From assembly GCA_032209605.1 (NCBI GenBank), contig JASFXZ010000001.1, forward strand, positions 2,852,001 to 2,916,000: a stretch of DNA of 64,000 nt, read 5' to 3'. The position numbers were made by a program, and so were the translations under genes. Below, piece by piece: positions 53,501-64,000 of the stretch (position 1 is its first letter; every line of letters begins with the position of its first letter). The notes below the pieces were generated by a model. The model was not told the origin of the DNA, did not search any database, and saw only the letters and a list, made by a program, of their open reading frames with translations. This stretch comes from Mactromeris polynyma (taxonomy: Eukaryota; Mollusca; Bivalvia; Venerida; Mactridae).

Positions 53501-56500
53501 ACCTCATCCCTATGTAAGTATGACCTTGGTTATTTTGTAAGACTTCATATAAATTGTTATGTATATGAAATGTACTTTTATGTACTACTTGTAAACTTGT
53601 GCTGATGCATTTATCTTTATAATCATTATCTGTTCGCTGTGTATACTATACCAGTACTGTCATGCATGGCCGTGAAGGAACCCGTGGCAAGCAAGGGGAT
53701 TGTACTCTTGTCTGTCGCGTATTCATGTATTTCTGTTATAATCACAAACTGTTTAATTACAAGCTCTTCAAAATACTATTTGTACGTTTGTGATCTTACC
53801 ATATTTCAGAACGGTTTGGTTTGTTTGGTTTGGTTTGGTTTGTTTGGTGTGTATACGTATTGGACAGAATCACATGCTGGTGACAGGGATTTCCTTTTAC
53901 CAAGGGAAATTCATGATGCTTAATTATTAACTGTGAAGTCTCCAAAGAAATATATTATATGATGAACCCACATTAGTGTTGTTTTTACTGAGGAGTCAAC
54001 CTCACAAAGTAGCACTATAACAATAAGTCAAGTTAAATGGGTCTAAAATGATAAATACCCAAACACTATACATGTTAGTCCACTAAAATAAAACAATACA
54101 AACCCTATAGAAAACAAAATGTTGCGTATCAGTCAAATACAAAACTGGTTTGCCAAATGTGTCCAACTGCCAGTCTTCATTTAGACTGGTATAGAATTTG
54201 GAAATTTGACAATAAACACAGATGGAATTATATTTTAGTCTGACAAAGCTGGCTCTATTTGGCAAACTTTGAATATAAAGCAAACTTTGAAATAAGTAAA
54301 AGCACAGTTTATGCTTCAGAAATATAAATCACAGATAACGTACCAGAAGAGCCAAGATGTGATTTGGGTGCTACAGGAGTGGAGTATTTCTCTCCAGTTT
54401 TCATGTCTTGTAGTCTCTCAGTGTAAGTTTTCACTCGACGTGGTGTTGTCTCTGTAGGCTTCTTGGCTGGCATTCTCTTTGAACCTAATGTAACAATTAA
54501 CAAAATGGGAAATAGTGATTTAAAAAGAATGGATGAATCAAAATTACAAAACATAACAGTATTGAATTCAATAATAAACAATACAGAATTGGCAAGAATT
54601 AGGTTAAAGGCAATATACATATACGGCATGACTAGTTTTATCTCCATGATTTTAATCTACAATAATCAGTCACATTTAAATCAAGGTTGACTGACCAGTG
54701 TAATATATCAAAATAAATTTGTTAAAAAGCCAGGTAAGAGTGGTTATATACTGTATAATGAAGATGAAACTGTGAAACTACAGCAAAACACTGAGTAGTA
54801 ATATGTTCTGTAACTCAGTAATATCAAGAATTATAATCATTCTTTTTTCTCAAAGATCAAGAGACAATTAGCACATGAATAAACATGAACTCGTGACTCA
54901 CCATAAATCATTTCTCTTTCTCTATCAGTCATCTCAGAACGAGCTGATGTTCTTGCAGATTCTGATATGCTCAGTCTGGCCTGTTGACGGTTGTATGCTG
55001 ATGCAAACTTGTTAGCCTTCTTCCTAGTGGCCTCTGGTCTCTGTACTTTGACAAGCTTATGGTATGGTGTAACTTTGAAAGTTTTCTGTGCCACTTGCTC
55101 GTCTCTCTCAGCCTCTCTTTCAGCTTGTTGCCTAGCAATATCACGAGTGTAATCATGACTTGAAGACACGTCCATAGCCTCCATAGCTTTGTAATATTCT
55201 GTAAGCTCACCTAAAAAAGTACAAAATATCCATGCATGCATACTTAATACAAAAATATGTTATATCACATACAAGTCAATCTAAATAATACATAAGAATT
55301 CAAAGTCAGCTAATGGACAAACCTAACAAGGTATAGACTAGAGCAGATGTTCAATTGACAAAACGAATTAAAATACTAAAGATTGAAAGAAACACGGAGA
55401 GAAATATCGCATTAAGACAATGATTCCATATACCAGTACTTAATATAGCAAAAAAAGCAATATATAAAAAATAGCAAAAATTCATAAAAATCCACACAGA
55501 CTGTGAGACGTATGTAACTTTTGACAATATTTTACCTGTAGTTTCTCCAGTTTGTTGTAGTCTGACAGGTTCATCTTCTTCATCTACATCATCCAGGCTA
55601 CCATGTAGTCTCAAGCGTGGAACCATTCCTGCTGGTTTCTTGCCTTTAGGTACATCACCCTGGCGATGTTCATCAGCAGGTCTCACCGCAATCTGTCTAG
55701 GCTCCTCTGCTGGTTGTACAGCTATCTGTCGAGGTTGTGGTGGAGCATACTTCTTCACAGGAACTTCCTCTGGTTCTCTCAACCATTCATCCTCCATATA
55801 ATCATCATTGAGATATTCCATTTCATCATAATACCCAACCCTTTGTGGCGGGCTTACATCACGCGTCTTTAATATTCCATGTGGTTTCTTTACAGGTCCA
55901 CTAGCTTTCATTGGTGTTCTGTCTCTCACAGACATCGGTGATCTGTCTTTATGTTTAGCAGTTCTACTTCTAGGTGTAGTCACACGAGCAGGTAAAGGTC
56001 TAGGTAACTCGGGTTTATCAGTAAGGATATTACCGAGGAGATTCTGCGCGTCATCAAGACGTTTTGTAATATTGGCCTGTTTCGAAGCTTTCCTTGATTC
56101 CTCTCTAGCCTCTTGTAAAGCTTTCTTCTCTTTACCAGATATTGACTGAAAATGTATCCCAGAAATTTAAAATGTTTAAATTCAATCTGATGCTACAATG
56201 TTTGAATTCACTATTCACTGATACTATGTTTGAATTCAATTCTACCTTATATCCCAAAATAATGCAATGTTTAAATTAATACAGCGTAAAATGATAGATG
56301 ATGACTACAAAAGTAAGAGTCACAAACAGTTGTCAAATTGTTGTGTTGCATATTAACTTTGGCAAAAATGGTTTGAACCAAAAAACAGCTAAAATCAATT
56401 ATTGAGATTTTAATGGTCTTTTTTGCCGATGAAATCTTTAAACATTATAACAAATAGATACATACTATGCAAGATGAACGCTTTAAACTACCATTTGCTG

Positions 56501-59500
56501 TAGATTCGTGTCACTTTTCATGAGAAGTAAAACAGATAAATAATTTGTATAAATGAATTCTGAAAATATTACCTGATCAAAGTCTTGCTTTGGTCTGTAA
56601 GGTCGAGACTCTTTCTCTCTCAACTCATCTAACTGACGCTTATATTCTGACATTTGTTGGTGACGTTTATTGATCATCCATGTGCGTAATGCTTCCCTGT
56701 TCTGTGCGCCATCTCTGTGTGTGGGGTCTGCCATCTTCTTGATCTCGTCAAGACTGACACGAGCTTCGTGTACTTCTTCTCTCCTGATATTATACAGTAT
56801 TAACAATTTGATTACTTCTTGTTTACTTGTATATTAATGAGACAATTATCGAGTTATCATAATTTGTGTCCTGGAAATATATGCAGTAGTGTTTAAGTGA
56901 ATTCAGACAAGACTGGAACTTTGTACCAACTAGGAAATAAAACATCCAGCACAAGTTTAATTACAAGACAAACCTTAAATACAAAGTAGAACGTGTACAA
57001 TCCATGCATATTAAGTCTTAGCAATAAGAAAAAGACCATTTGAAGGAAAGATTTGTCACATTTGTATTGTTTCTGTACGTATGTTGAAGAGTCTAGCCAA
57101 TCATAGAATGTTATTACACATACAAAAAATAGTTTTAAAGCAGTATAACATTTTTACTTCTCTTCACTGATGGCTTTAGGTTAGTTTCAAACCACCTAAA
57201 TTGTATTTCATTTCACAACACAACTGTGTATTAATTTGATATCAAAGCGTTTCTTTACTGAATGTCTACTTCAACTTTGTCTGTACCGTATTCTACTTTA
57301 ACACATCAAAACAAAGGAAGAATTATCGATGACCTTAATTTAAAAATGTCTGACAAGTCAGTGAGGCTTTTCCATGAACATGAATGTAATTGGGTGTCAT
57401 TAAGCATGTATGTACAAGTACATCAATTCATATGTGATCGACACATTCAATAGCATATGCATAGAGCAAAGTTTATTACATCAGAGTGTCGGCAGTTAAT
57501 GCCTTATTTCTTGCAAAATATGTTCGATGGCAAGAATATCATTCCTTATCAATCATGTAAAAAAAATTTTTTACATTCATGAATCACATAAACATAATGC
57601 CGCTTTAAGACAGGAATAAAAGTTTACCTGATAATGCCTCTCTGTACCAGGGCATCAGCTTCTCTTTTTGACAAACCAACATCATCCAGATCAATATCAC
57701 CCTTAGCAACCATATCACCGATAATATCACTGATTCCACTTAATCCTGACAGCTTAGCAAGTTCTACAGACCTAAACAAAACAAATATACACTTAAAACA
57801 GATACTTGCACAGACATTTCATGAACAAAATGTCAAACAACTTTAACTGTCCATTATTGTGCTTAATCTCTGTTAACAGTCAAAAAGTAAAACAATTATT
57901 GGTGACAAAAGGAAACATATTATAAATGCATTTGGTTGCCAGTCATGTCAACAAAAAACAATTGAAAATAATTTGTAGAACAAAAGGGACATGAATATTG
58001 GTGTGAATTTAATCCACCATGCACACAAAAATAATGTGTTAATCATTGTTTCAGACGATTCACCCACAAGACATCTATATCCAACATTGCATAATACAAT
58101 TATTTTATAAAATTGCAAAGAACAAATTTATATAACATTCACTACATATCAGACAAAAAACATTTATGTCCTACAAGGTGCAAATAAATCTGGATGCAAG
58201 CTGCACTCATCAAACACGGAGAGATTGCATCATTGATTATAAGCCTATTGATTTTCAAACAGGCTTACATATCAGTTAGCAACATGATAGCGAAATTATA
58301 TTCTGGTGCAATACAATCTAATCGAGAAATTGGAATCTAATAATCTTATTATCAAGTCATTTTCCTATCAAAAGGCAATTCATAAGAATCATTTGCTATA
58401 CCAGTTTATGAATATAATTATTCCTGGCAATATATCTGGTTAATTTTTTGGTTTGTAGACAGGCACTACATGTATACAGATTGATACTTTTTAGATATTT
58501 TTAATACACAACTATTCAGATAAAGTGCTATATCAAAACACTTTCCAAACGCTCTGTTTCATTAATAAGTTGGATAACAAAAAATGAAAATCTTTTTGTT
58601 TACAGAAATAATAATGGAGATTTAATTCTATCTATGACTCATGATTCTAAATGCCAAGTAAGCCGAGTATGCGAACATTCTATTGTTAACTTCAATCAAA
58701 GGAACATGTGAGTATTCAGGATTTGTTCACATCGACATGATCAATAAAATGATATATCCAATGAGAAAAATCGAAGCAAAATGTTAAATAATCATACATT
58801 TCTCGTCTCTCTGCATTGGATTTCTTTGACCTTGCAGTCGACCTTGCTGTTCTCATGCTGGGTGTGGGAGATTTAGCTGATGGTTGGGGAGACATGGTTT
58901 CCTGGGAATGAACCAACTTTTCTGGTACCCTCTGCTCTTCATCCAGGATATCTTGACTGGTTACTGGCGCCATAGCATTATTCATTTCCTCCAGTGTGTT
59001 AATGGCCTGAAGTTTAAGAAGGAAATGTCATAAAAGAATGTGTATGGTATAAGATTTTTGATACTTTTCCATCAATTATAATTTTATTTTTTTATTTTCC
59101 TTTCTTGTTGTTAAGATATATAAGCTTTTTGCTCAATAAGCATTAAGAGAAAGAAAGGTTCCATAAATATTTGATACTTAACATGTTATGTGACCTACTA
59201 AACAAGAACAGTCATACAATAAACATGGCTAATGTCAAATAGTGAAAAGTGACCTTGACTATGACCTAGACCTATAGATCTGCAGCAAAGACCTAACTCT
59301 CACATTTGATATTCTTGTATTCTGACCTGAAATTATGTGGAGAGGTAGCATGGACAAGCCTTCAAATGCTAAATGGTATGAACGGGGCTTAACTGTGCAA
59401 ATAGTATGAGCAGGATGTACTGACAATTGCAGGTGCAATTATTACATGCATCCCTTCAAGGACATACAAAGTATAGTGTCTATGTATGAAACTTGTACTA

Positions 59501-62500
59501 GAGAAGAGGAAATGTTCAACGATTATACAAAACAATTATATCCTGACAGCTATTGGAAAGTAATCAATATAACTATGAATATTGCATTATCTCGGAGAGG
59601 AAATTAGATATCATTCAATACAGTCTCTAGATCTATTTGGAGTACAGAATATCCCATCATAGCCAGATATAACAATGTGTTTATAATAGACATTTATTTT
59701 CCTAATGTATCTAACAAGATCTGACAAACTATCAGAACTACTTAATATGTCAGTAAAACATGAGCGTTACTCAATTGGAAATCTAGGGCAAACATAAAAA
59801 ATAAGTTTTAAGAAAAACTAAATTTATAAATATACAACTTATTTGATTCTGAAAAAAAAACATGCAAACATTCAATGACAAGATAGATTCAAGGAATAAA
59901 TTGTTAAGACCAACGTTTACAACCATACTGGATTAATATGCATGACACCAGGCTGAGTAAACAAAAACCTCTACATACCAGTCTTGTACTCTTGAAGTCT
60001 CTCTCTATGTTATTAGACATGTGATCAATGGCAGCCAATTGAGAGTTCATGTCTCGTAATCGTGACATGATGGCATACTTGGAGTCTGGCATACTTTCTC
60101 GAGGCATTATGGCCAATGAGTATCTGTCCTCTCCACGCAATTTGGATTCAAATATCTTCACTGTAAGTTCATCTGCTCTCGTAGGTTTCTCAATAACTGG
60201 ACGTTCAAAGGAAACCCTAGTTGCTTCTTCTTGTGCTGAAACATGTAACACAGTAATGATTTAGAACACATTATGCTGGTTCAATATATCTTAAGTCCAT
60301 AGAAAAGAAGCCATACATTTTATTCATCACACTTTCTGATCTTTGTACCTACTGGTCAAAATGACACTGATCTCAAACAGATAATTGTACATCAAGATAA
60401 TGAGATTTAACATATAAACAGGAGATGTTTGTAAATCATTATGCCCCCCTGTGACATTGATCTTTGACCCCCAGACCCCAAAATCAATAGGGTTCCTCTA
60501 CTACCCAAGATGAATGTGAGGATGGTTTGAGACTGATAGGTCAAGGGGTTCTTGAGTTATTGATCTGAAACGAAAAGGTTACAGACCGACTGACTGATGG
60601 ACCGACCGACATGTGCAAGCCAATATGCCCTCTCTTCTTCGAAAGGGGGCATAAAAGTTGTTCCAGCAAGTTTGAATTTTCGAGCCAAACAGGAGTACAA
60701 GAGAGAACAGGCTTCTGATATTAATGTTGTAAACTACAGGGTAATTCTATGTATGCATAACCAGAGTCATAAGCTGAAACTTTAGTCAAACATCAGATGA
60801 GAATTTCATTAAATTTTGAACTTCATAATGATTGACATTTCAGGTTTGTAAAAAAGTGAACCAAAAATTTAAGCATACAACTTCTGTTTTATAAATACAT
60901 TACAATTAAAGTCAGGGTTATTATCATTAGTACATTATAAAACCGTTGAGAAATAAATCAATACAAAAAAATAAATCAATAAAACAATTTAGAAAGTTAA
61001 AGAAACCAGTGGGTTGCCCTCAACACACACATACCCATCGACTATGAACATAAAATGATCACCTCCTCCCCCCCCCCCAAAGAAAAAAGTAAAACAAACC
61101 TATTCTAGATCTAAGATATTGTTGATCTTGTGTGAGAGATTTGTCAAGTTCAAACTCTGGCTCTGCTCGTTCACGTAAATCATTCAATACTGCTGAGGCG
61201 TCTAAATCTACAACATTGAGATAATTCCTTCCACGAGAATCCTGTAATATAAAACAAACATCAACTTTACAAACATGATCAATATTATTCTACCCTGATC
61301 TAAATGTTTCAATCAAATTAAAAATGACCAGCGAGAAAAACATACTTATTTTCTGTATTATTTACCTCTCATTAAAAGTTAAAATAGACTTATATTATAG
61401 GACAAAAGAACTGTTTTTTGAGAAAGATAAAAGTGACATAATATCCAAGAAAAAAGCAAATTTATTACAATAACGTTGCCATAGAAACAGACAATACTTA
61501 CAGTCATATCAATAACTGGTAAAATTGGTATATTAAAAGTACATGCAAGCTTAAGCTCATTTGTTTGAAAAGTTAAGATTCTTACTTTGAATACAACACT
61601 CTAGACCAGGAATCCATGTTTTATATATATTTAAAACAGTTTAACACAATAACTCCTACCTGAGAGTCTGGCTGCCTTCCAGATTCAGCAAATCTCAATC
61701 CCATATAAATATCAGGAGGTAAAATGTTACCCTGGCGACTTTGGTTATACTCTATCACTGCTTCTTGTATAGGATCAACACCTGCAAATGTTGTGGAACC
61801 AGTTGTAAATGACAAGTTGATCTTCCGTTACCATCAGAAACATTAAACTGGTAAACAATCAGGACTTAGTATCACAAAATTCGTAAACATTATCCAAACA
61901 TTATGAACAAATAGAAACACAGTCCTACAGAATTTGCTAAAAATGGGTTTTTACCAGGGCTACAATCATATTTTAATTTTAAACCCATTGAAGTTCAGTC
62001 AGTCATTGAATTCTGTCTTGGTTTTCATTGATACTCAAGCATGATTTCAATAGTACATTGTTTGTACTACATTGTTAGAGGAAAATTCATTTATATAGCA
62101 ATCCAGAGTAGCTGTATGACTTACCAGTATCTTTGGTTATGGATGTAGCTTTCTCAGACGTTCTATATGATGGTTCTGGTGGGAAAAAATCAGCATCAAT
62201 ACCAGCATCAAGCATCTCAGCCGTGTTCGTGGCAAAATCAACCTGTACAAAACATACAATATACACCTCTAGAAATAGCTACATAGCAAGCATGAATGAG
62301 TGGTAACTTATTCATAATTTCATATCTGTTTAACTGGATATCAAGAACTATGTAATGATCAACTTCACAATTTCATAGTTCACTAAGTCATATTATTGAA
62401 TAAAATCACAAACTTTGTAAAGTTCATGATATTCTGATACAATATTTCATAGTTTTAAAATGGAACCACGAATGCAGAAGTAACCATTGACCAGATATTC

Positions 62501-63956
62501 GTATATTACACCTGAATTTTATTTAATAAGAGAATGCCAACTTATGTAGTTGTCTTATAAAAATAATTAGGGTAACCTTAGATCCAATATATGTTTAATA
62601 AAACAAACTCCAACACCTGGAGCCATAAAATAGTGACACATACAATTATGTCAAAAACACCAATAATAATAAAATATTCTACCTTTGGCCTTTTCCAATT
62701 TTCCATCATTCTTTGCCTTTGTAGTCTAAGAGCTGTCTTCAGTTGAATCCTAGCATGAGTGTCCTTAGTCTTTGCAAGAGCATTTTCCAGGGCAAGATAG
62801 GCTTCAAACTCACCTAGTAAAAATATAAATAAGATGACCTGATTACAAATACTGTGCGTTCCAATTCAATTATACTGTAAAATACAATTCTTGAAAATGG
62901 ATGTACCATTTTGACCTTAATTCTTTTAAAAAATCCATACTGCCATTCAAAAGCTTTAACATTGTAATAAATTCCATGTTGCATTATATTCAACAACAAA
63001 TATAAATACCAGCCCTGCATAGTATTCCAAATTTCTTTTTAAACTTCATCAGTATAAGGGATTATTGTAAAAATTACAAGGGTAAAGGAGAGAAAATACG
63101 TAGCTACAGGAAACACCACATACTTAAGACAGTGCCTCCCCACGCAGACCTCCGGGAAAACAACAATCCACAAAACACAAGGCTCTTAAGTGGGTTAAAG
63201 GGTACATATGTTAAGGAATTAATGCTTATTATTTTAAAATCAGAAACAAAGCGAGACAAAATCCAACATTTCAAACTTACCATGTTTCATGGCATAACCA
63301 TCATGAAGTTCTTCTTCCTCTCCATCAGTTTCCTCTTCCTCTACAATTGACTCCGCCTCTGTGCCCTCTTCTTCCTCTGACTCCACCTCCTCCTCTTCAT
63401 CCTCTTCTCTGGTTGGTTCTTTCTCAGACGAATCCGCCTTTTCACCGCCAGAAGGAGATGTTTCAGACTCGGATATGTGAACCTTTTTCTTTGACTTCTT
63501 CGATGAAACCTGTTAAATAATGTATTTACCATGGAAATGGTTCAACATTGTCACAGGTTATACTACTAATACTTTATCGATTTATTGCACCACATGTTAT
63601 TGAGCAATTAAAAATTGATATGAGTTATTGTGTACAACAAAAACTTTTGCAGAACTAAAACAACAGAAAGACATTGCTAAGATGCCTAGTTCTAAGTACG
63701 AACTAGTTTAGTGACATAAAAGTTTGTACCCAATTACAAAATATGACAATCTAGTAATAGCTACCTCAGATATAGAGCGAGGAGTTTTCCTAGGCGAAGG
63801 AGTATTTCTAGGAGTTTGAGATTTCCTGGGTGATGGACTTTTCCTTGGAGTTTTTCTAGGTGACATCTGGGTTTCATTATCTAACATTGATGTCAGATTT
63901 AATCTTAGTAGATTCTCACCAAATCTTTGTTTGTGTTGGTTTTTTGCTTTCTCAGA
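50501..63956 (-). CDS. CPLANE1: CPLANE1-like (JBTS17) ciliary protein, C-terminal 18 exons
   Basis: Exons, 5' to 3': 63956-63765, 63509-63281, 62813-62683, 62242-62125, 61781-61660, 61241-61100, 60235-59979, 59006-58798, 57771-57628, 56783-56573, 56145-55536, 55210-54902, 54484-54344, 53235-53110, 53018-52908, 52518-52402, 51936-51761, 50707-50501. Phases agree at every junction, giving 1183 residues and a TAG stop; the 5' part is off the window. Visible in order: SPRK/TPRK-rich start (about 33-64), an E/D run (about 98-132), a helical segment RLRDMNSQLAAIDHM (about 370), a W/K/R/E helix LRTWMINKRHQQMSEYKRQL (about 550), an R/E-rich charged helix in the 309-nt exon, three T-Y-x-E-x-L motifs (about 912, 1001, 1042), and an acidic tail with FIDWDQVDDLI. 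CPLANE1 works in the CPLANE complex at the ciliary base, aiding intraflagellar transport assembly. The name rests on recalled resemblance of the C-terminal motifs; the exon model is firmer than the name. Another large cilium or centrosome protein is the alternative. Confidence 0.7.
51052..51200 (+). mobile_element. Diverged tRNA-derived SINE in a CPLANE1-like intron
   Basis: The head shows GCATAGTGGTTGAG (A-box-like) and GAGTTCGAATCC (B-box) 40 to 50 bases apart. AGTACTGGTTAGTAACATAG near the end matches the core of the other copies. It lies in the last intron of the CPLANE1-like gene (50708-51760). Confidence 0.6.
53110..53235 (-). other. Candidate symmetric cassette exon of the CPLANE1-like gene
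   Basis: This 126-nt segment has an AG acceptor (CTACATAG just upstream) and a GT donor (GTAGAAA). It begins and ends in phase 1, like the exons on either side, so including or skipping it keeps the frame. It encodes 42 residues starting VPHMNTTPDLPM and ending AASVLSP. Only 91 nt separate it from the next exon, the shortest intron in the model. It lacks the T-Y-x-E-x-L motif of its neighbours. It could be alternatively spliced or a chance open stretch. Confidence 0.55.
53813..53851 (+). repeat. GGTTT/TGTTT simple repeat
   Basis: Short run of GGTTT and TGTTT pentamers in the intron between the T-Y-x-E-x-L exons of the CPLANE1-like gene. Confidence 0.85.
60418..60655 (+). mobile_element. Single-unit copy of the 43.2-kb element family
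   Basis: It begins ACAGGAGATGTTTGTAAATC ATTATGCCCCC and ends with CAATATGCCCTCTCTTCTTC GAAAGGGGGCATAA, matching both ends of 43161-43806. It holds one internal unit instead of three, and GACCGACCGACATGTGCAAG before the end. It lies in a CPLANE1-like intron (60236-61099). Confidence 0.75.
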
Positions 63957-64000
63957 CTGGAATTGTATGTAAAACCAATATTAAATACACACAATAACAC

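Overview
The window looks like AT-rich nuclear DNA from an animal, most likely a bivalve mollusc. It has long introns with GT-AG borders, two conserved animal genes, and many interspersed repeats of kinds common in bivalve genomes (tRNA-derived SINEs, elements with internal GACCTTGACC-type tandem units, terminal-inverted-repeat MITEs). The species is not identified. The phylum call rests on repeat style and low GC, so it is an inference.

Two host genes can be rebuilt exon by exon, both on the minus strand. UCKL1 (uridine-cytidine kinase-like 1) runs from an ATG at 46160 to a stop at 30013. Its 14 exons join in phase to a complete 555-residue protein with an N-terminal P-loop uridine kinase domain and a C-terminal UPRTase-like domain. 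A large ciliary protein, most likely CPLANE1 (JBTS17), enters from the right edge. Eighteen in-phase exons between 63956 and 50501 give its last 1183 residues; the 5' part lies outside the window.

The left 30 kb holds no recognised host gene. Its main occupant is an almost complete LINE on the minus strand (about 2657-8500). ORF1 (485 aa) and ORF2 (endonuclease, reverse transcriptase, zinc knuckle) lie in one reading frame and are separated by a single TAG, with no ATG ahead of the endonuclease domain. Pieces of two further LINEs lie at 9.5 kb and 15.7-17.0 kb. Two SINEs sit next to each other at 13.5-14.2 kb, with three copies of what looks like one target-site duplication. A long hairpin element lies at 23.5-23.9 kb.

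Five minisatellites occur: 29 bp at 1.8 kb, about 32 bp at 10.6 kb, 33 bp at 20.3-21.6 kb, 32 bp at 28.0 kb, and about 23 bp at 30.1-31.1 kb inside the last UCKL1 intron. They account for most long overlapping ORFs on both strands, and none is called a gene.

UCKL1 introns and the intergenic space hold several MITEs. At least three have flush target-site duplications: 34743-35167, 39435-39681 and 46699-46920. Two copies of one mobile family, at 43.2-43.8 kb and 60.4-60.7 kb, differ in internal repeat number. The strongest candidates for something unusual are the amber-separated LINE frame, the serial SINE insertion at one site, and the set of symmetric phase-1 exons in the CPLANE1-like gene that each carry a T-Y-x-E-x-L motif.
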